Part shown: positions 51,816 to 64,000 of the stretch, one piece after another
Numbering within the stretch: position 1 is the first letter of the stretch
How the letters are laid out: each line of letters starts with the position of its first letter
NCBI GenBank assembly: GCA_017590115.1
Contig: JAGGNK010003335.1
Location: forward strand, 14,404,779-14,468,778
Direction of reading: 5' to 3'
From: Montifringilla adamsi
Lineage: Eukaryota > Chordata > Aves > Passeriformes > Passeridae
DNA: 64,000 bases
Translations under genes and position numbers: made by a program
The notes under the pieces: model-generated
The model's database searches: none
The model's input: the letters and a program-made list of their open reading frames with translations, nothing else
What the model was told of the DNA's origin: nothing

Positions 51816-53194
51816 GTGGTCCTGCTCCAGTGCATCTCTCCCAGTTCTAATTCTCTAACATATCTGATCTTTTTGCAAGGCCATCTTTTGCAACTTGTCT
51901 CCAGTTCAATCTCTCTCTCAACAAAGTAATTTCTATTCCATGGCCTCCCTAAGCCAGCACACCTTATCTCAGTTTGCACACTTGTGTGAGCCTTCAGTCA
52001 GGTTTTGAGAATCCTTTCCAAATCCTTGTCTCACATTTCCCTGTCCTGGGCTGTCCCAGGGCTGCTCCAGCAGCACATCCCTGTTCCTGCAGCTCAGTGG
52101 CACCAGGCTGAAGAGCTGGGAATAACTCAGAGTGAGGAGAAGGCTTTGCATGAGGGAACTTCCAGCAAGGACTTTCCCAGGAGAATGATGAAACCTCCTG
52201 CCTGGAGTGAGCACATCTGTTCCTGCTGGGGCCAGCGAGGATGAGGATGTGCCTGGAGTTGCTCATTTTGGGAATTGTGCTCCCTTGCTCCTCCCTGTGC
52301 TCTGACATCACCCTGATTAAACACCTCAACTGCCCCACAGAAACAGTGTCCTTCACCCAGGTGGAACAATTGACTCATGCCAGTAAATTCCTGGAGCTGA
52401 GCAGGAATTCTGTGATTTGCCTGAGGAGATATGGAAAAAAAACCCCCAAACAAGTAAAGGATGTGTTTCACATTTAAAATGCTCATGAATTTGTACTTTG
52501 GGTTGTTTTTTGCCAGAAAAAAATGGAGGATGATGCCTTTTTTTGGGGGGATGATCCTGTACACAGGGCTATGGAAACACAACTCAAATAAATAACCACT
52601 TATTTTTGCACATCTGGGAGCTCATTTGATTCTGCGCCAGGAGAGGAGATCTCTGCTGGGTTCTGCTCTCGTTGTGGGCAGGATATGAAGGGATGAAACT
52701 GGGAACTTGCAGATTTCAGGGAGAAGAGGATGTTTTCCAGTAAATAAATGAGCCCTGCAGCTCTCACACAGCGAGTGTGGGCTCTCCTCTGCCACTTCCC
52801 AACTGCTCTGAAGGATTTGGGGGGACAATCCTCACAACTTCTAGCAGGAAAATGAATGAAACTCACTTTCCAACTCCACAGCACAGAGCTGCAGAGCACA
52901 AACATTCACTGGCCCCAAACCCATTTGTTTAAAAGCTGTTTTAGCCATAAACTCATCACTCCATTTTCTCTATGTTTTTGCCTTTTCCTGCTTATTCCTG
53001 CAGGTGAGATGGCCAGGACACTCCTGGCAGTGCTGCAAACAAACCCCAGAGCCAGTGTGCAGAGCTCAGGGAGTGACCCAGGGCCTGGGGACTTCCTTTG
53101 AGCTCCACCAGAGCAGGGAGTCAATCTAAAGTGGCTTCCACCACAAGGGACACGACTTCCTTCCGTGGTGACAGCCACTGCAGGGGCTCAGCTG

Positions 53195-53801
53195 TGTGAA
53201 AAATGTGTATTTTATGATTGGCTTTTCGCAAGTATTAAAATGAATATTGTATGTGTTACGTTAGAAAGTTATGCTGTATTAATTTTCTTAAGTATTAAAT
53301 TAACTATTAAATACCGTTTTAGGTTATAACATAATGTTAAAATAGAAACTATGCTATGTAAGATATTTGGTTAAGAAAGGACCTGCACCAGATAGAAGCC
53401 ACAGGACACCTAAACCTTTCAGAGAAAGGGAATTGATTGCTCCCTTATCAGCAGAAAACGAACTTCTTCCCACCTCGCTCAGACAGGAAGACGGCATGAG
53501 GATTCAGAGGAAGAAGCTGACAGTGACCAGACAGAATCCTGTGTTTGAATGGAATTTATGCATCATGTATGAGGTGTATGAATATGCAACAGGCGATTGC
53601 TTTTAAGGGTTAATCCTCTGTTAACCGGGGTCCTTTTTCAGGCTCATGATGCCCAGAAAAAGGTACCCGGACGTCCGTATCTCTTTGTTTTTATTGTCTC
53701 ATATTGTCCTAACCTCAATTGTTCAAACTTTATTATTCTGATTACATTACTGCTATTAAACTTTTAAAATTTAAAAAAACAAGTGATTGGCGTTTTTCAC
53801 A
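53195..53801. mobile_element. Solo LTR of an endogenous retrovirus
   Basis: The 607-bp element starts TGTGAAAAA and ends TTTTTCACA, a 9-bp terminal inverted repeat with the TG...CA ends of LTRs. It is flanked by the 4-bp direct repeat GCTG (53191-53194 and 53802-53805), the target duplication size typical of gammaretrovirus-like elements. It has AT-rich U3-like sequence and a late ATTAAA. No internal retroviral genes are present, so it is a recombined remnant. Strand is tentatively plus from the ATTAAA position. Confidence 0.85.
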
Positions 53802-53973
53802 GCTGCAATCCCAGCACCTGCCTCTGCCTCCCTTGGGCTCCTGGCAGAGCCCTTGCTTTACCTGCCACACCACACTCCAAACTCCTCTGGTGTTACAAAC
53901 CTTACAAAAGAAAAGCTTTGTAAAACCCCAGCTCAAGCCTTACTTCAGCTAAGTACAGCTGGTAACCAGGTTA

Positions 53974-54270
53974 AGTTCCCGTGAGGAGGAATTGAGAGAA
54001 TGAGGATCAGTTTAAATAATCTGTTCTTGTAAGAAAAACAGTCTGCACCTGTGAAAAAAAAAACCCCATAAGAATCCATGAAGAAAATATGTAAACTAAC
54101 CAAAAATAGAGGGGTTTAAGGAACACACACCCCAGCCATTTACTGAGCAATAAACTGTCAGTGCATTGTTAACCAGTGAGATTAACACAGTACCTTCTAA
54201 TATTCCTAGAAAAATACAGCTATGCAATAAATATTCAGCTTTCCTACATAAAAAATCAAGAGTCCCATCC
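53974..54270. repeat. Dispersed repeat, copy B (unnamed family)
   Basis: It begins gttcccgtgaggaggaattg and aligns in order with 26823-27120. It sits about 170 bp beyond the solo LTR. Confidence 0.6.
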
Positions 54271-54894
54271 GTTTCAGTTGCAGCACTCTGAGAGCTGAGG
54301 GAAGGCTGGGCTGACTCCCCATCAGGTCTGGAATTTCTGAGTGAGGGAGAGCAGCAGGAAAAGCCTTGCATTGCAGAATCTCTCCAGGAACACACCCGGG
54401 ACAAGCTCAGCAGTTTAAACACTGAGATTCTTATGCAACATTTGTTTGCACCTGTAAGAAAAATAATATCTGCTTTAAACATCCTGTGTCAGTTTCCTCC
54501 ACCTCTAATTAATGCCTGAGATTAAGAACCATTGAGAGAGCTTTAGTCTGGCAGTTGTAACCATAAATACCTTTGTCAAAGGAATTATTGTTTGTCCCGA
54601 GCATATCAGCTTCAACCCTGACTGACATCAGTCCTGGGGTCATGTCTGGAGGGTTCAGCAGAAAACCACTTTCACCCGAGAGTGAGAGGATAAACCAGCC
54701 CAGCATGAACCAGTTACTGGCGTGCAGAGGGCACGGAGCACTTGGGGAGGAGAATCTTCCCTCGACCAGCTGAGTTTAACAGACTCTGCTCAAGGCTTCC
54801 GAGCATCCTCATGGAAGGGCGCTTCCTCCTGGGTCTGCAGGGATCCCTGCTGCCTGCCAGGGCAGGCTGTGCTGAGCCTGGCACTGCTCCAGGG

Positions 54895-55380
54895 GCCTGG
54901 CACTGCTGCAGGGACCCCAGACTGCTCCAGGGACCCCAGACTGCTCCAGGGATCCTGGCACTGCTCTAGGAATCCCAAACTGCTCCAGGGATCCTGGCAC
55001 TGCTCCAGGGATCCCAAACTGCTCCAGGGATCCCAAACTGCTCCAGGGATCCTGGCACTGCTCTAGGAATCCCAAACTGCTCCAGGGATCCTGGCACTGC
55101 TGCAGGGACCCCAAACTGCTCCAGGGACCCTAAACTGCTCCAGGGACCCCAAACTGCTCCAGGGATCCTGGCACTGCTCCAGGGACCCTAAACTGCTCCA
55201 GGGACCCCAAACTGCTCCAGGGATCCTGGCACTGCTCCAGGGATCCCAAACTGCTCCAGGGATCCCAAACTGCTCTAGGAATCCTAAACTGCTCCAGGGG
55301 CCCCAAACTGCTCCAGGGACCCCAAACTGCTCCATGGGTCTGGCACTGCTGCAGGGATCCTGGCACTGCCCCAGGGACAG
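54895..55380. repeat. Minisatellite of 18-39 bp (ctccagggatcc...aaactg)
   Basis: About 25 imperfect units built on aaactgctccagggatcc, alternating with tggcactgctccaggga, occur. It creates Gln/Leu/Ser-rich frames that are not genes. Confidence 0.93.
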
Positions 55381-57379
55381 CTGGAACCACCAGCCCCGGG
55401 CTGTGGGATGTGACCCAAGCCAGTCCCCACCCAGCCCTGCAGGGAATTCTGCACCAGGGGTGGCATTCCAAGGAAACCCAAACCTCTGACCTGCTGCAGG
55501 GCTGGGAATAACCCAGGGCAAAGTTTATTCCAGGCTGGGAGGTGGCTCCACACCTTTGTTCACAAAGGCACAGCCAGGATTTGGGAACAGCCAGATCCTG
55601 AGCAGCCCTGGGTTCCCAGTGGCACAATTCTCTAATTACCATTTAATTACAGGGGCTGCACCTGCACTGCCCTTTCCTGACAGTCGATTGTTCATGGAGG
55701 AGAAATGGGGAGAAAGGAACCCCACAAATATTGTTATATCTGATGCACAAACATCTCTTAAGAGCATCTGTGGCTGAGCAGGGGAGAGAGAACTTCACTC
55801 ACTTGCACTGCAGATTTATTTGCATTTAATAAACCAAAGAAAAGGAAAGAGGGGGATGAAGAAACCCACAAATTCTGCTGAATAACCTTGATTTCTGTGA
55901 AGGGAATGAAGGTGCCATTACCTCACACTGCGCTGCTGCTCAGCTCAGAGCTGAGCCAGAGGCACCCGGGCTGGGAAATCAGAACAGAACAGAAATGTGC
56001 TTGGAAGAGCAAAGCTCCGACTCGCTGGTGTAAAACCTCGTGTGAGAGAGCGCAGAGAGCTCTGTGGGACTTCTGTGCAGCCTGTGTCGTCACTGCAAAC
56101 ACAAACCACGAGACTCCTCACCTCCACTTCTCATTTTATATAAAAGCCCCACCGTGCCTGGTGTTGAAATCCAGCAGAGAGCAAAGCAGCTCAATGAACC
56201 TTCCTCACCACCCACTGCAGCGTCTGGGCAGGAAAATTTCAAGCCACTTCTCTTAAAAGAACTGAGATTTTCAGTTGTAAGGGGAATCCTGGTCAAAACT
56301 AAAGAAAAAAAAATAATTGAAAATCCCCTTTGTTGAACCCTGGGGAGGGGTGGAGTCCCCATCCCTGGAGGTGCTCAAGGAACAGCGGAGGTGGCACCGA
56401 GAGCTCTTTATCCTGATCCCAGCCCCAGGCAGAGCCATCCCAGGTGGAGCCACCCTGGAATCCCCCAGGATCCCACTGGAGCACATGGGGAATAAAACAG
56501 GCACTATCCCATTAATTAATTTAAAAGTAAGTCATTTAAATTCATCTAAAATGAAATAAATTGTAAATTAAATTAATTTTTAAATTAATTAAAATTCCAG
56601 GCTGTTTGTAAATTTCCAATAATTACCAATAAATCCCAGCAGTGTGGGATTTATTGGTAATTATTGCACAAACACCCAGGAGAATTCTGCCCTTCAGAAA
56701 GGTTTGGGCTGGGCTGAAAGGGAAAAGTGCTGAAATTTGTTCAAATCAGTTCAGGTTTGGGCAGCTGAAATGGCCATACAGAGATAGGAAGGGTTTTAGA
56801 TTTCCTTGGAAACAGTTTAAAGTCTCTCCATAATTATTAGGAGAACATGAGGCACTCAAAGTTGTCCTGATAGATTTGGGGAGGGAGGCAGAGAGAAGAA
56901 ATAAAGAAAAACAGAAAAACAAAGAAATAAACAGAAGGAAAGAAAAGTAGAAACATTTTAAGTAAAATTTCAAAATCTACTTTTGAGGAATCTTATTTTT
57001 AGGTACTTAAAACTGCTAACACAACCCATTCCAATCCATTTTGCCTGTGGTTCCAGCCTTGATCAATTTTGATCAAAAACTCTTCCCAAACGTTTGGATC
57101 TCCTTCCCCTTTACTGAGGACTTCCTGGGCTAACGAAGCATTTGGTAAAAAATAGAAAATTCCACCTTCACTCACAATTTCACTGCAAAGAAACTCCCTG
57201 GCTCCGAGTTTCGGCAGCGCTCGTCGCTTGCGTTCCAAACCCGCTGGAGATGTAAAACTGCTGAACCACAGAGGGGAAGGGGAAGCAGAGGCAGCACTTC
57301 CCAGGGGACCCCAGCACGTCCTGAGCAGGAACAGCCCGGGCTGGGGGGCCCTGGCAGGAGCCCCAGGAGCAATTCCTGG

Positions 57380-57505
57380 GGCTGGAAAAGCCTCCCAGAG
57401 CCTGGAGTCCCACCCTGTCCCCAGCCCGGAGCTCCCAGTGCCACCTGCGGGGATGGGGGCTGCAGAGCCCCTGGGCAGCGCCTGGGCACCCTTTCCTGGG
57501 AGGAA
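57380..57505 (-). mobile_element. Diverged CR1 LINE fragment
   Basis: Modules ctggaaaagcctcccagag and gggcaccctttcctgggag match the 9.68 kb subfamily. Confidence 0.7.
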
Positions 57506-57509
57506 TTGC

Positions 57510-57760
57510 TCCTGGATAATCCTGGAATTGATCCTGGATAATTCCTGTGTGGCTGCCTGGATAATCCTGGAATTGCTCCTGGATAATCTGGGAATTGCTC
57601 CTGGATGATCCTGGAATTGCTCCTGGATGATCCTGGAATTGCCCCTGGATGATCCTGGAATTGCTCCTGGATGATCCTGGAGTTGCTGCCTGATGATCCT
57701 GGAATTGCCCCTGGATGATCCTGGAATTGCCCCTGGATGATCCTGGAGTTGCTGCCTGGA
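57510..57760. repeat. Minisatellite of about 21 bp (tgatcctggaattgctcctgg)
   Basis: About a dozen units of 20-22 bp occur with gat/aat variants. Confidence 0.93.
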
Positions 57761-58219
57761 GGGAGGTGATGCTACAGCCCCAGGCTGGATTTGTGTGTGG
57801 GATCCCCCCTCAGCCTGGCACTGCCCCCAGGGCCCAGCCCCCCATTCCCAGAGTTTCTTTGGAAATCCTGACCCAGCCTGGCTCTGCCCTTGCTCTGCTG
57901 GTCCCTGGCTGCCCCTCCTTGGCAGAGCTCTCCAGGGCTGGCAGAGCAGCTCCAGGCAGGGCAGCTCTGTGCTCCCAGGGCCGTGCTGGAGTGCCAGGGG
58001 CAGGCAGGGCTCCCAGGGCACCTTATTATGTATTATTATATTATTATTATGTAATGGAGCAGCCTGGCTGCACAACTTCCCCAGAACGGGCTGGGAGACC
58101 CGGCCTGACCTCAAAAGCCACAAGCCTGAAGCTGGCTGCTGTCCCAGCCCAGCGAGCCCTGGCCACTGTCACCGTGCTGGCTGTGCCCGGGCATGGGCAC
58201 CTCTGCTGGCCCCGGGATT

Positions 58220-58385
58220 CCCTGAGCTGGGAAAGCCCTCCCAGCCCATCCTGCCCCACCCTGCCCAGAGCTCTGAGTGCCACCTCCAGGGATGGGGATC
58301 CAAACCTCCCTGGGCAGTTCCAGTGCCTGAGCATCCTCTCCATGCAGAAATTCCTGCTGGTGTCCAGCCTGAGCCACATTCTGCA
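58220..58385 (-). mobile_element. CR1 LINE 3' fragment
   Basis: It runs gagctgggaaagccctccca, then gtgccacctccagggatggg, then atcctctccatgcagaaattc. Confidence 0.85.
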
Positions 58386-60364
58386 TAGATTGCACTGGTT
58401 TCACCCTTACAGACCATGATAAAGAAACTGGTCTTCTTCATTTGCTAAGGAAACCTTTTCAAATATGAATTCCCAATGCTTCCCTTTGACATAAAACCCC
58501 ACCACATTCCACTGGACATTGATCAATCAATTCTTGTCACATATTTTCCATGTCACCACATCCCTGTACCTATGGATGGTGACTGGCACCAATTTTGGAT
58601 TTGGTTGATTGATGCTGAAGAATTGCAGTTATCTTTCTGCTCATTTAAATAACAGAATATTTAACTCAGAATAAACAAAACCTTTGTGTTTAACTGCCCT
58701 GGTCAGGATTTCCCTCCTGTTATTTATACCTGAGACTTGGGGAATGGCAGTAGGAGTTAAAGAGGAGATTAAATACAAACAAGGAGGATTTTCACTTCAT
58801 AAGAAGCAAAGCTAAATGTACACAACTCAAAATTCTCATCAGTGCTTAGCTGGTGGCAAAGTAAAACATCAGAATAAAGTCTGAAGATGATTATTTTCAA
58901 TAGAATTCATAACTTGACAGAAAGGCACCAATTCTCTGATACAAACTGCAGCTGCAGCTGGAGCTGTGTGACTTTCATCCCCCATATCCACAGCACCCCC
59001 TTCCAAAGGAACTTATTCCTCTGGGCTTTTACCCACAGTTAGAAATGGATTTGTGGTTTCAGTCAGTTTTGGCGGCCGCTCTGTCAGGAGCTCGCGGCGC
59101 TTTCAGAAACCAAACCCAAACTGAAAGCACGGAAGTCCCAGCGTGTCACGTTGTCCCTGTGTCACCAGGAGCCTCTGGGCACCCCCAGAGGGGCAGAGCC
59201 ACACACAGGGACAGCAAAGAGGGCGAGGAGGAGTCCTGGCCACCACTGGAATGAAAGGTTTTGTTCCTGAGTGCTCACCCTGACCAGCAGAAGCCCCAAA
59301 TTCTCCCTGACAAGAACCTGCTCTGAGCTGGCCAGGGCTGGCCTCGCTCCCTGTGCCCACCCTGTCCCTGTCCCTGTCCCCAGCTGCCCCCCAGCCTGCC
59401 AGCCCCTGCCCCCCTCTCCTCCTCACCCCTCTGATCACAACCTGGGCTCCGTTCCCGTGTGGAATGTCTGAAATTCCCAGCCACACCGAGTCTGTTATTC
59501 CTTTTCATTCCCTCCGCACTCCCTTCCCCCAAGGGCATTCAGCAGAACCTCCTCTGCTTCGAGGGAAATTAAAATAAAGTTGCATAAAGCACTGGATTTG
59601 AATTATGTACATTGCCTGAAATTTATACAGTTTGCACCCATTTTAAACTTTTCCTTGTACTTAATGCCAGGCCTTGGTTTGCCCTGTGTTTTATCTGCAG
59701 CGTTCAGCCAGATCTTCCCAAAGCTCGGTGATTTCCAAAAAAGCCCAAGAGAAGCTGCAGTTTATCCAAACTTTGTGAACATTTTCTCCAAACTCTGGCC
59801 TCATTAACACTTTTGATGTCACTGCTGAGATCAGAAACTTCAGCTGTGCTGCTGACATTCAAATTGGGCAATGAATGCATTTCCCATCATGACTGCAAGT
59901 TCGCTTCTGGTGCCAGCAAAACTCACATGACCCAGTGCAAGTCTGCAAGGCCTTGAGATGACATCAAAACAAAGTCCTGCCAAGGCTTTTTTTAGGAAAT
60001 GAAAAATTGTTCAAGGCCAAAGCGTGGCCAACTTCAGACCAAAAGAACTGAACTGGAGGGATAAACCCCAGGAACCTGCTCTGGACAAGGGCATTGGCTT
60101 TGGGCACCCCTGCAAAGGGCACAGAGTTCATGTCAGGAGTTAAACTGGTCTTTTTATCCCACTGGTCTTTGTCCTGCTGCTCTGAGACAGCCCAGCCATG
60201 GTGGTTATCCTCTGGGATAACAGATTTGGGAAGAGGGAAAAGCCCTGCACTCATGGTAAAAAATGGAATGAGATTTTTCTCTCACTGTGGCAGATGTGTT
60301 GTTTTGGAGGAAAAGGCAGAAATGGAGAGAGGAACTGGGAGCACAGGAGAAGGGAAAGGACACT

Positions 60365-60545
60365 TCCACTGTCCCAGGGTGTTCCAGCCTGGCCTTGGGC
60401 ACTGCCAGGGATCCAGGGGCAGCCACAGCTGCTCTGGGCACCCCTGCCAGGGCCTGCCAGGGAACAGTTCCTTCCCAATATCCCATTTAGCACTGCCTGG
60501 CAGTTTTCAGCCATTCCCTCTCACCCTGGCACTCCAGGCTCTTCT
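60365..60545 (-). mobile_element. CR1 LINE fragment
   Basis: It contains ccactgtcccagggtgttcc and the ggcactgccagggatccagg module. The 3' tip is missing. Confidence 0.8.
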
Positions 60546-61374
60546 AATGGGCTCTGACATTCAGAGACACCCAAAACATCAGTGCTGTCCAAGCTCGGTG
60601 CACCAAGAACTAATTTACAGCAGAAAATGGCACCACTTCCCTCTTCCACTTCTGCAACTCCCTTCATTGTTTTAATAACCTCATTCAATCATTTTCACCT
60701 TCCCTCCAGGAATTTCACATTGACAGTCTCGGCACTCTCACAGTCTCAGGGGGGATTTACCAGGGCGTTTGATATTGCACAATTAAAATACTGAAAGATT
60801 GAGATACCTGACTAAAGGAACACAAACACACCATTTGTTTCTGTCATGTGCTCCACTTACAACCTCAGTCTCTCCTTTTAGGCAAATAACTTTCAAAAGG
60901 GGAAAGAAATCCTACAAAGAGTTTCCACCATCGAGGATGACATTGTGTCTTTTACCTCTGAGTCAGAAATTCACTCCCAGCTTTAATCTGCAGGGTCTGA
61001 TCTGCCAAGGGGAGCTTCATAGAAAGTGCAGCAGCTTCAGGGCACTCTGTGATGGATAAATCCCCATTAGAGACTCAGACCAAGTGTGAGCTCACTGGCG
61101 AGGCTAAAGCTCCCAATTCATCTCAGAATGAACAAGCTCCAGAGCAATTCCTTAAAAAAATGTACAATCAGTCATTTTCTTCAGTCTACTTCCCCTTTTT
61201 GTTATTTTCCCTGTATTCATTTCAGGTTTTTGGCTGAATCAGAAGCCTCTTGGGCAGTTGTGCCCGTTCCCAAGGCTCTGCTGGGCATCCACCCTGCAGC
61301 TCCTCCATGCAAAAAAGGGCTTCCAGGAGCCAGAGCCTAAACAGACCTGGCTTTGCTCCTTCTTAGGGCAGGCT

Positions 61375-61555
61375 CAGGGTGGATCAGCTGGAATTTCCCC
61401 ATGGAAAGGATGCTCAGGCACTGGAACTGCCCAGGGAGGTTTGGAGTGCCCATCCCTGGAGGTGGCACTGGGGGCTCTGGGCTGGGGATGGGGCACAGCT
61501 GGGATTCCATGGGCTGGGAGGGTTTTTCCCACCTCAGGGATTCTGTGGTTTAGTT
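61375..61555 (+). mobile_element. CR1 LINE 3' fragment (plus orientation)
   Basis: It runs from tttccccatggaaaggatgc through ccctggaggtggcactgggg to the 3' tip cctcagggattctgtgg. Confidence 0.85.
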
Positions 61556-62084
61556 TAACACCAAACATGTGAGCACAATATGGCCTTAACTCCATTTCTC
61601 TGAGGGAAACCAAGGGCACAAACCAACAGGTTGAGCAAAACCAGCACCTGCTCCTTTTCCCAGAGGTTTTGCCATTAACTGGGGTGCACGAGGGCAGAAC
61701 CAACCAGAACCCACAATCCCCCCCGAGCAGAGGCCCTGGGGGCTGCTGGAAGCAGAGCAAGCCCTGTGAGGTTGGGGTTCCCTGGTTCTGGGCTTGCTGA
61801 AGGCTCCTCCTGCTCACCCCAGGCAGGTCCAGGTAAAACCCTGCAGGCTCAGCCTCTGAGTTCCCTCCCTGTGCTGCTCCTGACCCCAAACCGTGCCCAG
61901 GTACACAAAGTGCTCATCTGCAAGGGCCTGCTCTGAAAATGCTGCATGGCAGAGGCTTCTCCCTTCCCCTCTGCCTCCTGTCCACAGCTCTTCCACATCC
62001 TTGCCAAAAAAACCATCCCCAGTTAAAGCTGGCCCTGCTTTGCCAATCCCCGGGTCAGTTGTTGGGTGATTTACTCATCATCCA

Positions 62085-62345
62085 GCAGCAGATCCCAAAC
62101 AAACACAACCCCAGCAGATCCCACACAAACACATCAGCAGATCCCCACAAACACATCCCCAGCAGATCCCAAACAAACACATCCCCAGCAGATCCCACAC
62201 AAACACAACCCCAGCAGATCCCACACAAACACATCAGCAGATCCCCACAAACACATCAGCAGATCCCACACAAACACATCAGCAGATCCCCACAAACACA
62301 TCAGCAGATCCCACACAAACACATCAGCAGATCCCCACAAACAGC
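62085..62345. repeat. Minisatellite of 21-25 bp (cagcagatcccacacaaaca)
   Basis: About 11 units occur, alternating cacaaacac and cccagcagatccc or atcagcagatccc. Confidence 0.93.
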
Positions 62346-64000
62346 CCCAGCTGCCCTCTCCTCTCCCCCTCTCCTCCCGGCAGGTTTCCCTGCTGCTCTG
62401 TGCATCCCCTGCTCGGGCCCTGCAGGGCTCCTCTCCCCCAGCATTCCCAAGGCACAGTCTCAGTTCTGCAATGTTTGCTCCGGAGGCTTTCAGACTCTGA
62501 CAGTTTTGACAAAATCAGTGTGGTTTGAGGAGGAAAACAACCCACACACACGAGCACAAAGCCATAGACATGGCATCATCTTCCTGAGGTGAGCAGAAAT
62601 TCCACGTTTGCTCTCAAGTATTTATGAGAAAGAAACCCTTTTCATTGAAAAAGCTTCTTGTGGAGACTCATTTCAAACAGAGAGTGAAATAAACTCTCAG
62701 CTTCTGAACCCTCAGAGCTCAGATTTTGTGCCATAAAATTTTCCAGCCTGGAGGTGGCTCTCCCAGGGCCAGCATGTCCTCAACCACAGCCTGCAGTCTC
62801 TCTGGAGCTTTTTTTGGTGCATCCCACAGCCTTCAGACGTTGACACTTTTTACATCCTCTCTGCCCCAACAACCTTTGATTAGAAGGTATAATAACCAAA
62901 AATGGCTTTAAAATACCAAAATAACTTATTTAACAGGGTATTTTTTAAAGTTTCGTTTTCTTCACATTATTGGTTTGCCATGAAGTGCAGAAGTGGGGCA
63001 GGGGAGCACTGATGGGTGAATCTTTTCTCTTAAATCTTCTCCTGCTTTTTACTATACTGAAATCCAGCCAGACTTACCCAGGTTGGAAGTCCAGCCTTGC
63101 CCTGGGGAACTTCTCTGGAAGAGCACCAAGGAGAAAACCCTGCTAGAAACAGGAAATTTTGGGTCTTGTCCAACCAGAACAACATTTCTGGGTCTGAGAG
63201 TCCCAGGAGAGCCCTGAACCAAAACGATTCCTCCTCACACTCTCCTTTAACTCCTCCTTTGCCCCCAAATTTGGGTACCACAGGAACTTTTACCTCCCCC
63301 AAAAGAGGCTGGGTTTGGAGCACCTGTGTCCTGTTATCCCTGAACCCTGGGAAGGGAACTGCAAAGCAGAGTTTTCACACAGAGCAAAGCAAGACAAGCA
63401 GGGTACAACGAGGTTAAAGAGAAATATTTTACTTTAAAAAAAGGCCAAAGCAGGAAAACCTTGAGTTCCTCCCTTTGGCTGCTGATGCTCCGGGGCTCAG
63501 CCACTAGAGGGAAATGTAAGATAAGGGAAAAGGGAACTTCACCTCTCCAGCTGGGGCTGTGCCTTCTTTCCAAAACCTCAGAGATCAGAGTTCAGTGACA
63601 AAATGCATTCAGTTATTTTGAAAACTGGGGATTGGGGAGAAAGGAAAAGCTATAGGGAAGGAGCAATAGTCAGAGCATTTACTCTCTTTTTTAAAGTGGA
63701 GAAAGAGAAAGGAGTTGTATTACATTAACCCTGATAAGACTTTAAATGGTTGCAGAGATGTTCTTACTGGTAAAAGCAAAGCCCTTTGGGTGATAAAATA
63801 ATTTAATTTTCTAGGCAGAATTAGGAAATAACCAGCTGAAGAGAATCAGTGGAGACAGCCACTCACTGCAGAGGAGAGGGAAAAGCTCTGTTCAGTGACA
63901 GGTCTTGCTCACAAGGTAAGAATTAATCAAAAGGGACCAGAAATGAAATTACCTGGGTCTGCTTTAACAGCACCTGAGGATGGCAGTGAAATGTGATTCC

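Larger units (their letters stand above)
47150..64000. other. Region upstream of IL12B with no recognisable conserved gene
   Basis: Over 16.8 kb I find no splice-flanked conserved coding segment. Long frames coincide with tandem repeats or CR1. The contents I can name are CR1 fragments, several minisatellites, a solo LTR at 53.2-53.8 kb and one copy of an unnamed repeat. A short leader-like frame near 52.24 kb is noted among the findings. Confidence 0.55.

Noticed and set aside
54790..55642. Gln/Leu/Ser-rich repetitive frames
   Set aside because: They are explained by the ctccaggga minisatellite.
56999..58123. 374-codon minus-strand open frame
   Set aside because: It runs through a GC-rich minisatellite and CR1-derived sequence, has no recognisable domain, and overlaps other long frames.
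62066..62500. Repeats spaced like a CRISPR array at 62.1-62.3 kb
   Set aside because: The units are contiguous, imperfect 21-25-bp tandem repeats without unique spacers, in a vertebrate genome.

Overview
The window looks like nuclear DNA from a bird, probably a songbird. It is full of short, 5'-truncated CR1 LINE 3' ends, has one solo endogenous-retrovirus LTR, and has compact introns, many minisatellites and a 16-base assembly gap. Species cannot be fixed from the sequence alone. All three genes I can support lie on the minus strand.

(1) 1.1-20.4 kb holds a complete FBXO38 gene (F-box only protein 38, substrate adaptor of an SCF ubiquitin ligase). I resolved 21 coding exons with consistent splice phases; they sum to 3528 nt, i.e. 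1175 aa plus stop. A non-coding first exon lies in a CpG- and ETS-motif-rich promoter at about 20.2-20.4 kb. (2) 24.7-30.2 kb holds a four-exon, single-domain Kazal serine protease inhibitor (SPINK family, P1 Arg) with its own TATA box. (3) 35.6-47.1 kb holds IL12B, the p40 subunit shared by IL-12 and IL-23. It has six coding exons, a non-coding first exon with a TATA/C-EBP/NF-kB/ETS promoter, and a 3' UTR with a duplicated AU-rich element. From 47.2 kb to the end I recognise no conserved gene. That part holds CR1 pieces, tandem arrays and a 607-bp solo LTR.

The most distinctive structural theme is recent local tandem duplication. Three duplications in FBXO38 span exon-intron boundaries and create decoy splice sites: exon 19 donor (three copies), exon 15 acceptor (468-bp unit), exon 12 acceptor (53-bp unit). 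A fourth starts about 10 nt from the IL12B exon 6 acceptor, and a fifth duplicates the putative IL12B AU-rich element. A second theme is a candidate undescribed 207-nt cassette exon in FBXO38 intron 3 (open, symmetric phase, strong donor), which would insert 69 residues between the F-box and the following repeats.

SPINK beside the 5' end of FBXO38 matches the mammalian order, while IL12B next to SPINK does not match the human map as I know it. I found no prokaryotic-type system, CRISPR array, tRNA or rRNA.
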